From: Lichenicola sp965198575
GTDB taxonomy: Bacteria > Pseudomonadota > Alphaproteobacteria > Acetobacterales > Acetobacteraceae
NCBI RefSeq assembly: GCF_965198575.1
Contig: NZ_OZ240671.1
Span: forward strand, 2,418,001-2,482,000
DNA length: 64,000 nucleotides
Reading direction: 5' to 3'
Each line of letters starts with the position of its first letter. Within the stretch, counting starts at the first letter, position 1. Of the stretch, positions 17,563 to 26,372 are shown in pieces. The translations under genes and the position numbers were made by a program. Under the pieces are notes generated by a model, which was not told where the DNA came from, ran no database searches, and saw only the letters and a program-made list of their open reading frames with translations.

Positions 17563-19107
17563 ATGAGGCCATTTCTCGGCCTGCTCGGTATCCTGATCGC
17601 CGCCATCGGTTCCGAATTCAACGATCAGGTCACCTCGATCGCATTGGGCGACGTGACCGGCGGCCTTGGCCTCAGCCACGATCCGGGCACCTGGTTCGAG
17701 AGCCTGTATGTCAGTGCCGAGGTGGTCGGCATGGCGCTATCGCCCTGGCTTCTGGTGACGTTCAGCCTGCGCCAGTTCGCGCTGTTCGTGCTGCTGCTGA
17801 ATGCCGTGTCGAGCGCCATGATCCCGTTCTCGCCGGATGCGTCGGCGCTATACATCCTGCGGATCGTCCAGGGCCTGTCCGGCGGCTTCACCATCCCGCT
17901 GCTGATGACCACCGCGCTGCGCGTGCTGAACCCGCCGATCCGGCTGTACGGCCTGGCCCTCTACGCCCTGACCGCGACCTTCACCCCCGCACTCGCCTCG
18001 ACCATGGCGGCACTCTGGACCGACCTGGTCGGCTGGCGCTTCGTGTTCCTGAGCTCGATCCCGATCTGTGCCGCAGCCGCCACCCTTGCCTGGTACGGCA
18101 TCCCGCAGGACCCGCAGCGGTTCGAGCGGTTCCGCATCTTCGACTGGCGCGGGGCGCTGCTGCTGGTGGTCGGCATGGGCAGCTTCACCACCATGCTGCA
18201 GCAGGGCGACCGATTCGACTGGTTCAACTCGCCGCTGATCTGCGTGCTCGGGCTCACGAGCGTGGTCGCGATCCCGCTGCTGCTGGTCAATGAGTGGTTC
18301 CACGAGCTGCCGTTGCTGAAGCTGCAGTTGCTGGGCCGACGCAACCTCGCCTATGGCGGCATCTGCCTGTTCCTGTTCCTGCTGATCGGGCAGTCGGCCG
18401 GGACCGTGCCGAACGCATTCCTGGGCCAGGTGCAGGGCTACCGGCCGGAGCAGTTCTACCTGGTGACACTGGCGATCGCCGCCCCGCAGCTGGTGCTGCT
18501 GCCGGCGGTGTCCTGGGTGCTGGAACATCCCAGCATCGATGTCCGGCTGGTGAATTTCGCCGGCCTGGCGATGATCCTGGCGTCCTGCATCGGGCTCTCG
18601 TTCGCGACGATCGACTGGTATCGCGGACCGTTCTTTTTCTGGCTCGCGTTGCAGACCGTCGGGCAGCCGATGGTGGTGGTGTCGCTGCTGATGATGGCGA
18701 CCAACACCGTGAAGGGGCCGCAGGAGGCGCCGTTCGCGTCGGCCATCGTCAACACCCCGCGCGCCATTTCCGAAGCGGTCGGTATCTGGCTGGTGCAGCT
18801 GATCGAGCGCTGGCGCGGCGGGCTGCATTACAACCGACTGGTCGACCAGGTCGGGCAGGATCGCTACCGGCTGATCCAGGCGCCACAGATCACGCCGCAA
18901 CATCCGCCGCCGCTGCTGCCGAACGGCCAGCCAAGCTCGCCCGGCAGCCTGCAGGCGTTCGCCCAGGCAATCGAGCAGCAGGCGCGGATCCTGACCATCA
19001 GCGACATGTTCCTGGTCTTCGCCGGAATCACCGCCGTGCTGATGGTGGTGCTCGTCCTGCTCACCGAATATACCCTGCCGCCGCGCCTGCTGTTCGCGAA
19101 GAAATAG
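17563..19107 (+). CDS. MFS drug efflux pump, DHA2 (EmrB-like) family
   Basis: Inner-membrane transporter of 514 residues with about 14 predicted helices, the count of DHA2 proton/drug antiporters. A long hydrophilic segment near residues 430-470 (HPPPLLPNGQPSSPGS) precedes the last helix. It starts a three-gene set with the HlyD adaptor 9 bp downstream and the NodT channel 3 bp after that, forming a complete inner-membrane-to-outer-membrane pump. No regulator gene is adjacent, so inducer and substrate are unknown. Confidence 0.88.
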   Translation: MRPFLGLLGILIAAIGSEFNDQVTSIALGDVTGGLGLSHDPGTWFESLYVSAEVVGMALSPWLLVTFSLRQFALFVLLLNAVSSAMIPFSPDASALYILRIVQGLSGGFTIPLLMTTALRVLNPPIRLYGLALYALTATFTPALASTMAALWTDLVGWRFVFLSSIPICAAAATLAWYGIPQDPQRFERFRIFDWRGALLLVVGMGSFTTMLQQGDRFDWFNSPLICVLGLTSVVAIPLLLVNEWFHELPLLKLQLLGRRNLAYGGICLFLFLLIGQSAGTVPNAFLGQVQGYRPEQFYLVTLAIAAPQLVLLPAVSWVLEHPSIDVRLVNFAGLAMILASCIGLSFATIDWYRGPFFFWLALQTVGQPMVVVSLLMMATNTVKGPQEAPFASAIVNTPRAISEAVGIWLVQLIERWRGGLHYNRLVDQVGQDRYRLIQAPQITPQHPPPLLPNGQPSSPGSLQAFAQAIEQQARILTISDMFLVFAGITAVLMVVLVLLTEYTLPPRLLFAKK

Positions 19108-19116
19108 GAATTCCGG

Positions 19117-20283
19117 ATGGCTGACGACGCCCCAAAATTCAGGTCCGACAAGCCCGGGTCGGACAAGGACGACAAGCCGGCCGATCCGCCACCGCCGCCA
19201 CCACCGCCGGCGCCCCCGGCAAAGTGGCCGTGGGTGGTGGCCGGGCTGATCGTCGTGGGGTTCGTGGCCGTGGTGCTGGTGCAGATCCTGGTGCCGAAGC
19301 CCGACGTCTGGACCGACGATGCCTACGTCACCGTGCATTACGCGACGGTGGCGCCGCGGGTGTCCGGCCAGGTGAACGGCGTCATGGTCGACGACAACCA
19401 GCTGGTGCATGCCGGCCAGGTGCTGGCGACGCTCGATCCGCGCGACTTCCAGACCTCGGTGGCGCAGGCGGAGGCGGCGGTGGCGCGCGATACCGCGCAG
19501 GTCACCAACGCGTCCGCGAACGTCGCCCGGCAGCCGCCGCTGATCGAGGAGCAGCAGGCATCGGTGGCATCGGCTGAAGCCAGGCTCGCATTCTCCAAGG
19601 CCGACGCGCGCCGTTACGGCAATCTCGCCGCCACCGGTGCGGGCACCACGCAGCAGCGCCAGCAGGCCGACACCACGACGGCGGAAAACCAGGCGTCGCT
19701 GGATAGTGCCAAGGCTGCCCTCGAGGCGTCGCGCCGGCAGATGCAGGTGCTGCAGGCGCAGCAAGCCTCGTCGGAGGGCACGGTCAAGGCGGATCGCGCG
19801 CAGCTCGAGCAGGCCAGGCTCAATCTCAGCTACGCCACCATCACCGCACCGTTCGACGGCATGGTCGGCAACCGCTCGGTGCAGGTCGGAAATTATGTCG
19901 GGCCGGGTGCGGTGCTGATGACGGTGGTGCCGCTCGACCGGGTGTATATCGAGGCCAACTACCGGGAGCTCGCGCTGCGTCACGTGCGCAGCGGCCAGCA
20001 TGTCACGATTCATGTCGATGCCTACGACATCGATCTCGATGGCATCGTGGACAGCGTGCCGCCGGCGTCGGGTGCGGCGTTCGCACCGATCGCGCCGAAC
20101 AACGCCACCGGCAATTTCACCAAGATCGTGCAACGCCTGCCGGTCAAGATCGTGCTTTCGCCGAACCAGCCGCTGGCGAAACTGCTGCGTGTCGGCTTCT
20201 CGGTGGAGACGACGATCCATACCGGCCTCGAGAACGTCGTCGCCGACCAGGAGAACTCCCCCAACCGCATCACCGTGCACTGA
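19117..20283 (+). CDS. HlyD/EmrA family periplasmic adaptor
   Basis: 388-residue membrane-fusion protein linking the MFS pump to the outer-membrane channel. It has a charged, Pro-rich N-terminal tail (run of prolines around residues 25-38), one membrane helix (WPWVVAGLIVVGFVAVVLV), biotinyl-lipoyl halves (VDDNQLVHAGQVLATLDP and ITAPFDGMVGN) and a long Ala/Gln-rich alpha-hairpin between them. AGGA precedes the ATG by 8 bases. The arrangement matches EmrA of EmrAB-TolC systems. Confidence 0.9.
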   Translation: MADDAPKFRSDKPGSDKDDKPADPPPPPPPPAPPAKWPWVVAGLIVVGFVAVVLVQILVPKPDVWTDDAYVTVHYATVAPRVSGQVNGVMVDDNQLVHAGQVLATLDPRDFQTSVAQAEAAVARDTAQVTNASANVARQPPLIEEQQASVASAEARLAFSKADARRYGNLAATGAGTTQQRQQADTTTAENQASLDSAKAALEASRRQMQVLQAQQASSEGTVKADRAQLEQARLNLSYATITAPFDGMVGNRSVQVGNYVGPGAVLMTVVPLDRVYIEANYRELALRHVRSGQHVTIHVDAYDIDLDGIVDSVPPASGAAFAPIAPNNATGNFTKIVQRLPVKIVLSPNQPLAKLLRVGFSVETTIHTGLENVVADQENSPNRITVH

Positions 20284-20286
20284 GCG

Positions 20287-21777
20287 ATGCGGGTGCGTTT
20301 TTCCCTGTCCCGGACGCTCCTTGTGAGCGCTTGCCTCGGAATTGCGGGATGCACGGTCGGGCCGGATTTTCGCCCGCCGACCGTGGCGTCGCCGAGCGTG
20401 TGGGGTCCGGAAACTGCCGACGTGCCGAGCCGCACGGTGGCCGGTACGATCGACCCGACATGGTGGCGGAGCTTCAACGATCCCGAGCTGGTCTCGCTGG
20501 TCGACCGCCTGGTGGCGCAGAATCTCGACCTGCAGACTGCGGCCGAGCGCATCATCCAGGGCCGCGCGCAACGTCAGGTGGCGGCGGCGCAGGGTCTGCC
20601 GCAGATCAGCGAGCAGTCCTCATACCTGCACGAGCGGCAGAGCCCGACCGGCTTCATCTCGCTGGTGCAGCCGGCGCCTTATGCGCCGCTCGGTTACGAC
20701 ATCTGGCAGAACGGCCTGAGCAGTTCCTGGGAACTCGACCTGTTCGGCAAGGTGCGCCGCAGCGTCGAATCCGCCAATGCCGAGCTGCAGGCCTCGGTCG
20801 AGAACCGCCGCGGCATCGCGCTGTCGTCGCTGGCGGAACTGGCGCAGAACTATCTGCAGCTGCGCGGCGTGCAGACGCAGATCGGTGTCGCGGAGACCAA
20901 CCTGGCGCTGGCCGACCAGAACAACCGTCTGGTGCACACCCGCTTTGCCAATGGCGTCGCCAACACGCTCGATCTCGCGCAGGCGCAATCGCAGCTGGCG
21001 ACGGTGGCGGCCAGCCTGCCGACGCTGCGCACCCAGGAAGCAGCGCTGATCAACGCGATCGGCCTGCTGCTGGCCGAGCCGCCGCGTGCGCTCGACGCCG
21101 AACTGCGGATGCCGGCGGCTTTGCCCGCGGTGCCGCCGGTGGTTCCGGTCGGCGTGCCGGGTTCGCTCGTCCGTCGCCGCCCGGATGTTCGCGAAGCGGA
21201 AGCCAGGTTGCACGCGGCCACCGCGCAGACCGGTGTCGCGGTCGCCGATTTCTATCCCGACGTGTCGCTCACCGGCGCCGTCAATGCCGACGGCCGCATC
21301 ATCGCCGACGCGTTCAGCCTGCCGAGCCGCGCCTTCCAGCTCGGTCCGCAGATCAGCATCCCGCTGTTCCGGGGCGGCCAGTTGCGCGGCGAACTCCGCC
21401 TGAGAAAGTCGCAGCAGCGCGAGGCGGCACTCGATTTCCAGAAGACCGTGCTGCAAGCCTGGCAGGATGTCGATAACGCGCTGACCGCATATGCCGAGGC
21501 ACAGCGGCGGCACCGCGAGATTGCCGATGCCGCACGCCAGAACGCGGTCGCGCTGGACGCCGCACGGCAGCGCTACCAGCAGGGCGTCGCGGATTTCCTC
21601 AACGTGATTTCCTCACAGGCGCAGCTGTTGCAATCGCAGAACGATCTCGCCACCAGCGACACCGAGATCGACACCGACCTGGTCGCGTTGTATCGCGCAC
21701 TGGGCGGCGGCTGGGAGGCTGCGGAGGAAAAGGCCACGCGCGCCCCGACCGGGTCAGGAGACCAGGCGTCGCGTTAG
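20287..21777 (+). CDS. NodT family outer-membrane efflux lipoprotein
   Basis: 496-residue TolC-like channel with a lipoprotein signal (lipobox GIAGC, followed by TVGPDFRPP, the typical NodT start). Two internally similar OEP halves are visible, with strands and helices such as WWRSFNDPEL, LDLFGKVRRSVESANAEL and RRRPDVREAEARLHAATA. The gene begins 3 bp after the adaptor stop, so the three efflux genes should be one operon. Confidence 0.9.
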   Translation: MRVRFSLSRTLLVSACLGIAGCTVGPDFRPPTVASPSVWGPETADVPSRTVAGTIDPTWWRSFNDPELVSLVDRLVAQNLDLQTAAERIIQGRAQRQVAAAQGLPQISEQSSYLHERQSPTGFISLVQPAPYAPLGYDIWQNGLSSSWELDLFGKVRRSVESANAELQASVENRRGIALSSLAELAQNYLQLRGVQTQIGVAETNLALADQNNRLVHTRFANGVANTLDLAQAQSQLATVAASLPTLRTQEAALINAIGLLLAEPPRALDAELRMPAALPAVPPVVPVGVPGSLVRRRPDVREAEARLHAATAQTGVAVADFYPDVSLTGAVNADGRIIADAFSLPSRAFQLGPQISIPLFRGGQLRGELRLRKSQQREAALDFQKTVLQAWQDVDNALTAYAEAQRRHREIADAARQNAVALDAARQRYQQGVADFLNVISSQAQLLQSQNDLATSDTEIDTDLVALYRALGGGWEAAEEKATRAPTGSGDQASR

Positions 21778-21806
21778 CCGGAACCCGGCCACCGGAGCAG
21801 CATCGG

Positions 21807-22919
21807 TCACGCCGCAAACCGCGCGCGCAGCGACGGCAGGATCTCGGCGCCGAAACGGGCCAGGCCGCTCTGGTAGTCCGGGAAGATCAGCATCATGCCG
21901 TCGAGGTCGGCGTGCTCGATCAGCTGCGTCATCCGGGCGCCGATGGTGGCCGGGCTGCCCGCCGCGTGCGGTGCGGTGATGCCGGTGCGGGCGCGGGCGG
22001 TGAAGGCGTTCTCACAGCCGATCTCGGCATCGATCATGCCGTACGACCGCATCATCCCGACGAACGCCTCCTCGTCGAAGCCGGCGCGGAACCGCTCGAT
22101 GGTGGCGTCGGCCTCCGCGTCGCTATCCTCGATCACCAGGATCAGCATGGCGTAGGTGCGCAGCCGGCGACCGGCGTCGCGGGCCAGTTGTTTCGCGCGC
22201 AGGCTGGTGCTGCGGAGTTCGTCATCGTCGCGGCCGCCGATGAAGATCGCGTCGGTCTCCTCGATCGCAAACCGCATGCCGCGTTCCGACATCCCAGCGG
22301 CCACGATGAAGGGCCGCGGCGTCTGCACCGGCTTCGGATCCGACTGGCAGTCCTCGAAGTTGAAATAGCGCCCCTGCATCGTCACCGACGGCTCGGTCCA
22401 CAGCGCCTTGATCGCACGCAGCCATTCGCTGGCAAGCTCGTAGCGGTCGTCGTGGCTGATGGTGTCCGGCCAGGCGCCCATCTGCGAGAACTCGCCCCTG
22501 AAGGCGCCCGGCACCACGTTCAGCCCGGCGCGGCCATGGCTCACCTGGTCCAGCGTGGCGATCATCTTGGCGGCCACGGCAGGGTTCTGCAGCAGCGTGT
22601 GGAAGGTGGTCCAGATCTTGACCCGGCTGGTGAGAGCCGCGAGCGCCGACATCAGCACCATGCTGTCGAGCGAGCTGCGCCAGTGGTCGGTGCGGCCGCC
22701 ATAGCCGCGGAACTTCGCCATCGACATGATGAAGTCGAGCCCGATCTCCTCGGCCAGGAGCGCCGCACGGCGGTTGGACTCGTAGGATCCGTCGATCACC
22801 GGCGTCGTCGAGGACAGGATCCAGCCGCCATTGGCGATCGGCATGAAGATGCCGAAATCCTTCGATCCCTCGTCGGAGGGCAGCCCGAAGCGCGTCGGCT
22901 GGGCGATGGCCAGGATCAG
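21807..22919 (-). CDS. LLM-class flavin-dependent monooxygenase, RutA-like
   Basis: FMN-dependent TIM-barrel oxygenase of about 345-370 residues. The N-terminal region (GIFMPIANGGWILSS, SMAKFRGYGG, GRAGLNVVPGAF) closely follows RutA, the pyrimidine-ring oxygenase, but no other rut genes are present, so the substrate is open. The start is unresolved. No ATG, GTG or TTG occurs between the end of ribE and the internal ATG at 22844, which would cut off the first beta-strand. A CTG at 22919 overlapping the ribE stop is the most natural start. Its position behind riboflavin synthase links it to flavin supply. Confidence 0.8.
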   Translation of the reverse strand: MILAIAQPTRFGLPSDEGSKDFGIFMPIANGGWILSSTTPVIDGSYESNRRAALLAEEIGLDFIMSMAKFRGYGGRTDHWRSSLDSMVLMSALAALTSRVKIWTTFHTLLQNPAVAAKMIATLDQVSHGRAGLNVVPGAFRGEFSQMGAWPDTISHDDRYELASEWLRAIKALWTEPSVTMQGRYFNFEDCQSDPKPVQTPRPFIVAAGMSERGMRFAIEETDAIFIGGRDDDELRSTSLRAKQLARDAGRRLRTYAMLILVIEDSDAEADATIERFRAGFDEEAFVGMMRSYGMIDAEIGCENAFTARARTGITAPHAAGSPATIGARMTQLIEHADLDGMMLIFPDYQSGLARFGAEILPSLRARFAA

Positions 22920-23542
22920 GCGGCGCGCTGGAGCGACTGCCGGACGCAGCGCTCGATGGTGTCCACCATGATCTGCGTCTGCAGCTCGACCTCGTAGTTG
23001 ATGCGGTCGCCGATCCGGTAGTCCGAGAGGCTGGTCTGGCGCACGGTTTCCGGGATCAGGTTGATCTTGACCTCGCCGGTGGCCTCGTCCGCCTCGGCGA
23101 CCGTCAGGCTGCAGCCGTTCAGCGCCAGGTAGCCGCGCACGAACACGTATCTGCGATGCGGCTCCGGTATGGCCACGCGCAGGAACAGCGCCCCGGTGGA
23201 GGTATTGATGCCGGTGACGCGCGCCGTGCCGCTGACATGGCCGGTCACGTTGTGGCCGCCGTTCTCGTCGCCGGCCCGCATCGATCGCTCGACGGTGACC
23301 CGGCTGCCGACCGTGCGGTCGCCGAGATTGGTGATCGCCATGGTGCCGTCGGACACGTCGAACGACACCAGGTCGCCCGCCATCGTCACCACGGTCAGGC
23401 ACACGCCATCGACGTTGACGCTGGCGCCGAGCTTCAGCCCGTCCAGCAGCTCGGCCGGCAGTCGCAGCGTGTAGCTGGTGCTGCCGTCGCCCGCGGTCCG
23501 GTCGATCACCGGAACCACCGCCTGCGCGATCCCGCTATACAT
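22916..23542 (-). CDS. ribE: Riboflavin synthase alpha subunit
   Basis: 208-residue enzyme that dismutates two 6,7-dimethyl-8-ribityllumazine molecules to riboflavin. The duplicated lumazine-binding barrels are visible: MYSGIAQAV...NVDGVCLTV...FDVSDGT in the first half and HNVTGHVSGTA...LNGCSLTVAE...NLIPETVRQTSL in the second. The start MYSGI replaces the common MFTGI. GAGAGG upstream of the ATG supports it. It is transcribed away from the riboswitch-led ribD-ribBA-ribH operon, so FMN control of this step is not evident. It overlaps the flavin monooxygenase by about 4 bases if the CTG start is right. Confidence 0.93.
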   Translation of the reverse strand: MYSGIAQAVVPVIDRTAGDGSTSYTLRLPAELLDGLKLGASVNVDGVCLTVVTMAGDLVSFDVSDGTMAITNLGDRTVGSRVTVERSMRAGDENGGHNVTGHVSGTARVTGINTSTGALFLRVAIPEPHRRYVFVRGYLALNGCSLTVAEADEATGEVKINLIPETVRQTSLSDYRIGDRINYEVELQTQIMVDTIERCVRQSLQRAA

Positions 23543-23715
23543 GTCCGAGCGCCTCTCATCCTGTCGCGGCGGCTGCAGACACGCAGGCCGGCCGACGCCC
23601 CAGTAGTTGGGTGATGCCCGCGCTCGAGGCAATGCCGCTGCGACACCCGACCCGCGGCCAGCCGCCCGCACCACTTGGCGGTGCACGCCGAAAGGGCCAT
23701 ATGCGGTGTCAGAGA

Positions 23716-23879
23716 CGTTCTCGGGGCGGGGTGCAACTCCCCACCGGCGGTATTTGGATATCGGGTGGCGACAGTCATCCGGCCCATCAGCCCGCGAGCG
23801 CCTGCCGGTCACACCCGGCAGGGTCAGCAGATCCGGTGTGATCCCGGAGCCGACGGTATAGTCCGGATGAGAGAGAACG
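23716..23879 (+). promoter_or_regulatory. FMN riboswitch (RFN element)
   Basis: Conserved RFN core in order: CGGGGCGGGG, CTCCCCACCGGCGGTA, AGCCCGCGAGCG, GGTCAGCAGATC, GAGCCGACGGTATAGTCCGG and GAGAGAAC. The closing stem P1 is CGTTCTC (23716-23722) with GAGAACG (23873-23879), a perfect 7-bp pairing. It lies 88 bases before ribD and should repress ribD-ribBA-ribH when FMN is abundant. The 173 bases between ribE and the element hold nothing else recognised. Confidence 0.95.
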
Positions 23880-23916
23880 CCGACGCACGTGCCCTCCCGG
23901 CAAGCGGGACGGCGCG

Positions 23917-23947
23917 GTCGGACGGCTGCGCCCTGATAACGTCCGAC
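23917..23947 (+). promoter_or_regulatory. Hairpin between riboswitch and ribD, candidate expression platform
   Basis: Perfect 8-bp inverted repeat GTCGGACG / CGTCCGAC with a 15-base loop, ending 20 bases before the ribD ATG. No T-run follows, so control of translation initiation or Rho-dependent termination is more likely than an intrinsic terminator. A smaller stem (CCCG / GCGGG) precedes it at about 23897-23908. Confidence 0.55.
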
Positions 23948-23967
23948 TGGACGGGATCCGACTGGCC

Positions 23968-25095
23968 ATGATCGCGGCGTTGCCGTTGCACGACACATTG
24001 TTTGCGTCCGCCGATGCGCCGGCCCGGGCTCCGTCGCCGGACCTGCCGCCGGAGATCGATGCGGCCTTCCGGGCTGCGGTCGAGGCGGCGTGCGCGTTTG
24101 TCGGCGCCACCATGCCAAACCCCCCGGTCGGCTGTGCGGTGCTCGATGCCGGCGGCCGCATCCTGGTCGCGGCCGCACACCGCCGGGCCGGCGAGCCGCA
24201 TGCCGAGGCGCTCGCCCTGCGCCTGCTCGACCAGGCCGGTCTGACCGCGCAGGCCGCGACGCTGGTGGTGACGCTCGAGCCCTGCAACCATACCGGCCGC
24301 ACCGGACCCTGCACCGAAGCCATCCTGGCCACCCCGATCCGGACCGTCTGGATCGGCGTGCCCGACCCCAACACCCGGGTCACCGGCCATGGCGCGGAAC
24401 GCCTGCGCGCGGCCGGCCTCGCGGTCCATACCCTCGCCCACGACCATCCCGGGACTGCGGCCGCCCAAGCCTGTGCCGCGCTGATCGCCCCGTTCCGCCA
24501 TCGTGCCACCACCGGCCGCCCCTGGATCACCGTCAAGCAGGCGCTCGATGCGACCGGCGGGATGACGCCGCCGCCGGGGGCCACGACCTTCACGTCCGCC
24601 GCCTCGCTCAGGCTCGCCCACCGGCTGCGGCGCTGCACCGACGCCATCATCACCGGCACCGGCACCATCCTGGCCGACACCCCTTCCTTCACCGTGCGCC
24701 ACCTGACCGACCATCCCGGCCGCCGCCGCCTGCTGGCGGTGCTGGGCCAGCCGCACCGGCTCCCGGCCGCCTATGTGCAGGCCGCCACTGCCCGCGGCTT
24801 CGACGTTCGCCCGGTGCCGAGGCTCGAGCTGCTGCTGCCGACCCTCGCCGACGCGGGCGTGCTGTGGGCGATGGTCGAGGCCGGCCCGACCCTGCTGCGG
24901 AGCCTGCGCGAGGCCGGGCTCTGGGACGACTGGCTGACGATCCGCCGGCCGCCCCTGGACGACGCCGCGCCCGACCATTGGGCGATTGCGCTGGCCCGCG
25001 ATGATGGCGACGTCTCGCCGCTGTCGCTGTTGCCGGAATTCTCCGACTTCCTGACCACCGCCTGGGATGATGATGAATGGCCCCGAGATCAATGA
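23968..25095 (+). CDS. ribD: Bifunctional diaminohydroxyphosphoribosylaminopyrimidine deaminase / 5-amino-6-(5-phosphoribosylamino)uracil reductase
   Basis: 375-residue riboflavin enzyme catalysing the deamination and side-chain reduction steps after GTP cyclohydrolase II. The N-terminal deaminase domain (about 30-170) has the zinc site HAEAL and PCNHTGRTGPC. The C-terminal reductase domain begins at RPWITVKQALDATGG. It is the first gene behind the FMN riboswitch and overlaps ribBA by 4 bases (ATGA). The N-terminal 30 residues are longer than usual, and no good ribosome-binding site is visible. Confidence 0.93.
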   Translation: MIAALPLHDTLFASADAPARAPSPDLPPEIDAAFRAAVEAACAFVGATMPNPPVGCAVLDAGGRILVAAAHRRAGEPHAEALALRLLDQAGLTAQAATLVVTLEPCNHTGRTGPCTEAILATPIRTVWIGVPDPNTRVTGHGAERLRAAGLAVHTLAHDHPGTAAAQACAALIAPFRHRATTGRPWITVKQALDATGGMTPPPGATTFTSAASLRLAHRLRRCTDAIITGTGTILADTPSFTVRHLTDHPGRRRLLAVLGQPHRLPAAYVQAATARGFDVRPVPRLELLLPTLADAGVLWAMVEAGPTLLRSLREAGLWDDWLTIRRPPLDDAAPDHWAIALARDDGDVSPLSLLPEFSDFLTTAWDDDEWPRDQ

Positions 25096-26363
25096 CATCC
25101 GGCATCGAGGCGGCAATCGAGGCGCTCCGTGCCGGCCGCATGGTCGTGATGACCGATGACGAGGATCGCGAGAACGAGGGCGACCTGGTGCTCGCCGCCG
25201 AATTCGCGACCCCGGAGGCGATCAACTTCATGGTGACCCACGCCCGCGGGCTGGTGTGCCTGCCGCTCGAGGCGGCGCAGGTCGACCGGCTCGGCCTGCC
25301 GATGATGGTGCCCGTCAACCGGGCGCCGCGGACCACCGCCTTCACCGTCTCGATCGAGGCGACCGAGGGCGTCAGTACCGGCATCTCCGCGCATGATCGC
25401 GCCTGCACCATCCAGGCCGCGATCAATCCCGCGGCGGCGCCATCCGACCTGGTATCGCCCGGCCACGTGTTCCCGCTGCGTGCGGTCGAGGGCGGCGTGT
25501 TGGCGCGGCCGGGCCACACCGAGGGCTCGATCGAGCTGGCGCGGCTGGCCGGATTGCAGCCGGCGGCGGTGATCTGCGAGGTGATGAGCGCCGATGGCAG
25601 CATGGCGCGGATGCCGGAACTGCGTGAGTTTGCCGCCCGGCACGGGATGCCGGTGGTGACCATCGCCGAACTGGTCGCGTATCTGCGCCAGCCGGCCGAT
25701 GCCGAACCGCCCGCCGATGCGGCGGTGACGCACGTCGCCACCACACGCCTGCCGATCCGTTCCGAGGCCGGCGGCGACATCGTGTTCGAGATGCACGCCT
25801 ACCGCGACGCCGCCGGCGGCGAGCACCTGGCGCTGGTCAAGGGCGATCCCGCCGCCGCTCCGCCCGGCCGATCGCCGCTGGTGCGACTGCATTCGGAGTG
25901 CCTGACCGGAGACGTGTTCGGCTCGCTGCGCTGTGACTGCGGTCCGCAGCTGCATGCCGCGGTCGACCAGATCGCCGCCTCGGACTCCGGCGTGCTGCTC
26001 TATCTGCGGGACCAGGAGGGCAGGGGCATCGGGCTCGCCAACAAGGTCCGCGCCTACGCGCTGCAGGACGAGGGGCTCGACACCATCGAGGCGAACCACC
26101 GGCTGGGCTTCGTGACCGACGCGCGCGACTGGTCGGTGGCGGCGGCGATCCTGCGCCATCTCGGCGTGCGCCACCTCGACCTCATGACCAACAATCCGGC
26201 CAAGATCGCGGCTCTCGAGGAGCGCGGCTTCACCGTGGCCGGGCGTTCGCTGGAGGTGCCTGCGACCGCCTACAACCAGGCCTACCTGCGCACCAAGCGC
26301 GACCGGATGGGCCACACGTTGCACCCTGATGCAGCCCAGACAACGCAGTACGCGGCGGAGTAG
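25092..26363 (+). CDS. ribBA: 3,4-dihydroxy-2-butanone 4-phosphate synthase / GTP cyclohydrolase II
   Basis: Bifunctional entry enzyme of riboflavin synthesis. The RibB half (residues 1-205) has DDEDRENEGDLV and HTEGSIELARLAG. The RibA half retains the zinc cysteines ECLTGDVFGSLRCDC and the LRDQEGRGIGLANKVRAYALQ active-site region, so both activities should be present; in some alphaproteobacteria the RibA half is degenerate. The start at 25092 overlaps the ribD stop as ATGA; an alternative ATG at 25077 adds five residues. ribH follows 9 bp downstream. Confidence 0.93.
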   Translation: MTSGIEAAIEALRAGRMVVMTDDEDRENEGDLVLAAEFATPEAINFMVTHARGLVCLPLEAAQVDRLGLPMMVPVNRAPRTTAFTVSIEATEGVSTGISAHDRACTIQAAINPAAAPSDLVSPGHVFPLRAVEGGVLARPGHTEGSIELARLAGLQPAAVICEVMSADGSMARMPELREFAARHGMPVVTIAELVAYLRQPADAEPPADAAVTHVATTRLPIRSEAGGDIVFEMHAYRDAAGGEHLALVKGDPAAAPPGRSPLVRLHSECLTGDVFGSLRCDCGPQLHAAVDQIAASDSGVLLYLRDQEGRGIGLANKVRAYALQDEGLDTIEANHRLGFVTDARDWSVAAAILRHLGVRHLDLMTNNPAKIAALEERGFTVAGRSLEVPATAYNQAYLRTKRDRMGHTLHPDAAQTTQYAAE

Positions 26364-26372
26364 AAGACGATC

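Noticed and set aside
17848..20571. A minus-strand frame of 907 codons.
   Set aside because: It is wholly antisense to the MFS pump and HlyD adaptor, has His/Arg/Gln-rich shadow composition and no ribosome-binding site.
22916..24178. Upstream extension of ribE to a 420-residue protein.
   Set aside because: The extra N-terminus would be read antisense through the FMN riboswitch and the ribD start; the first 208-residue frame has the full family.
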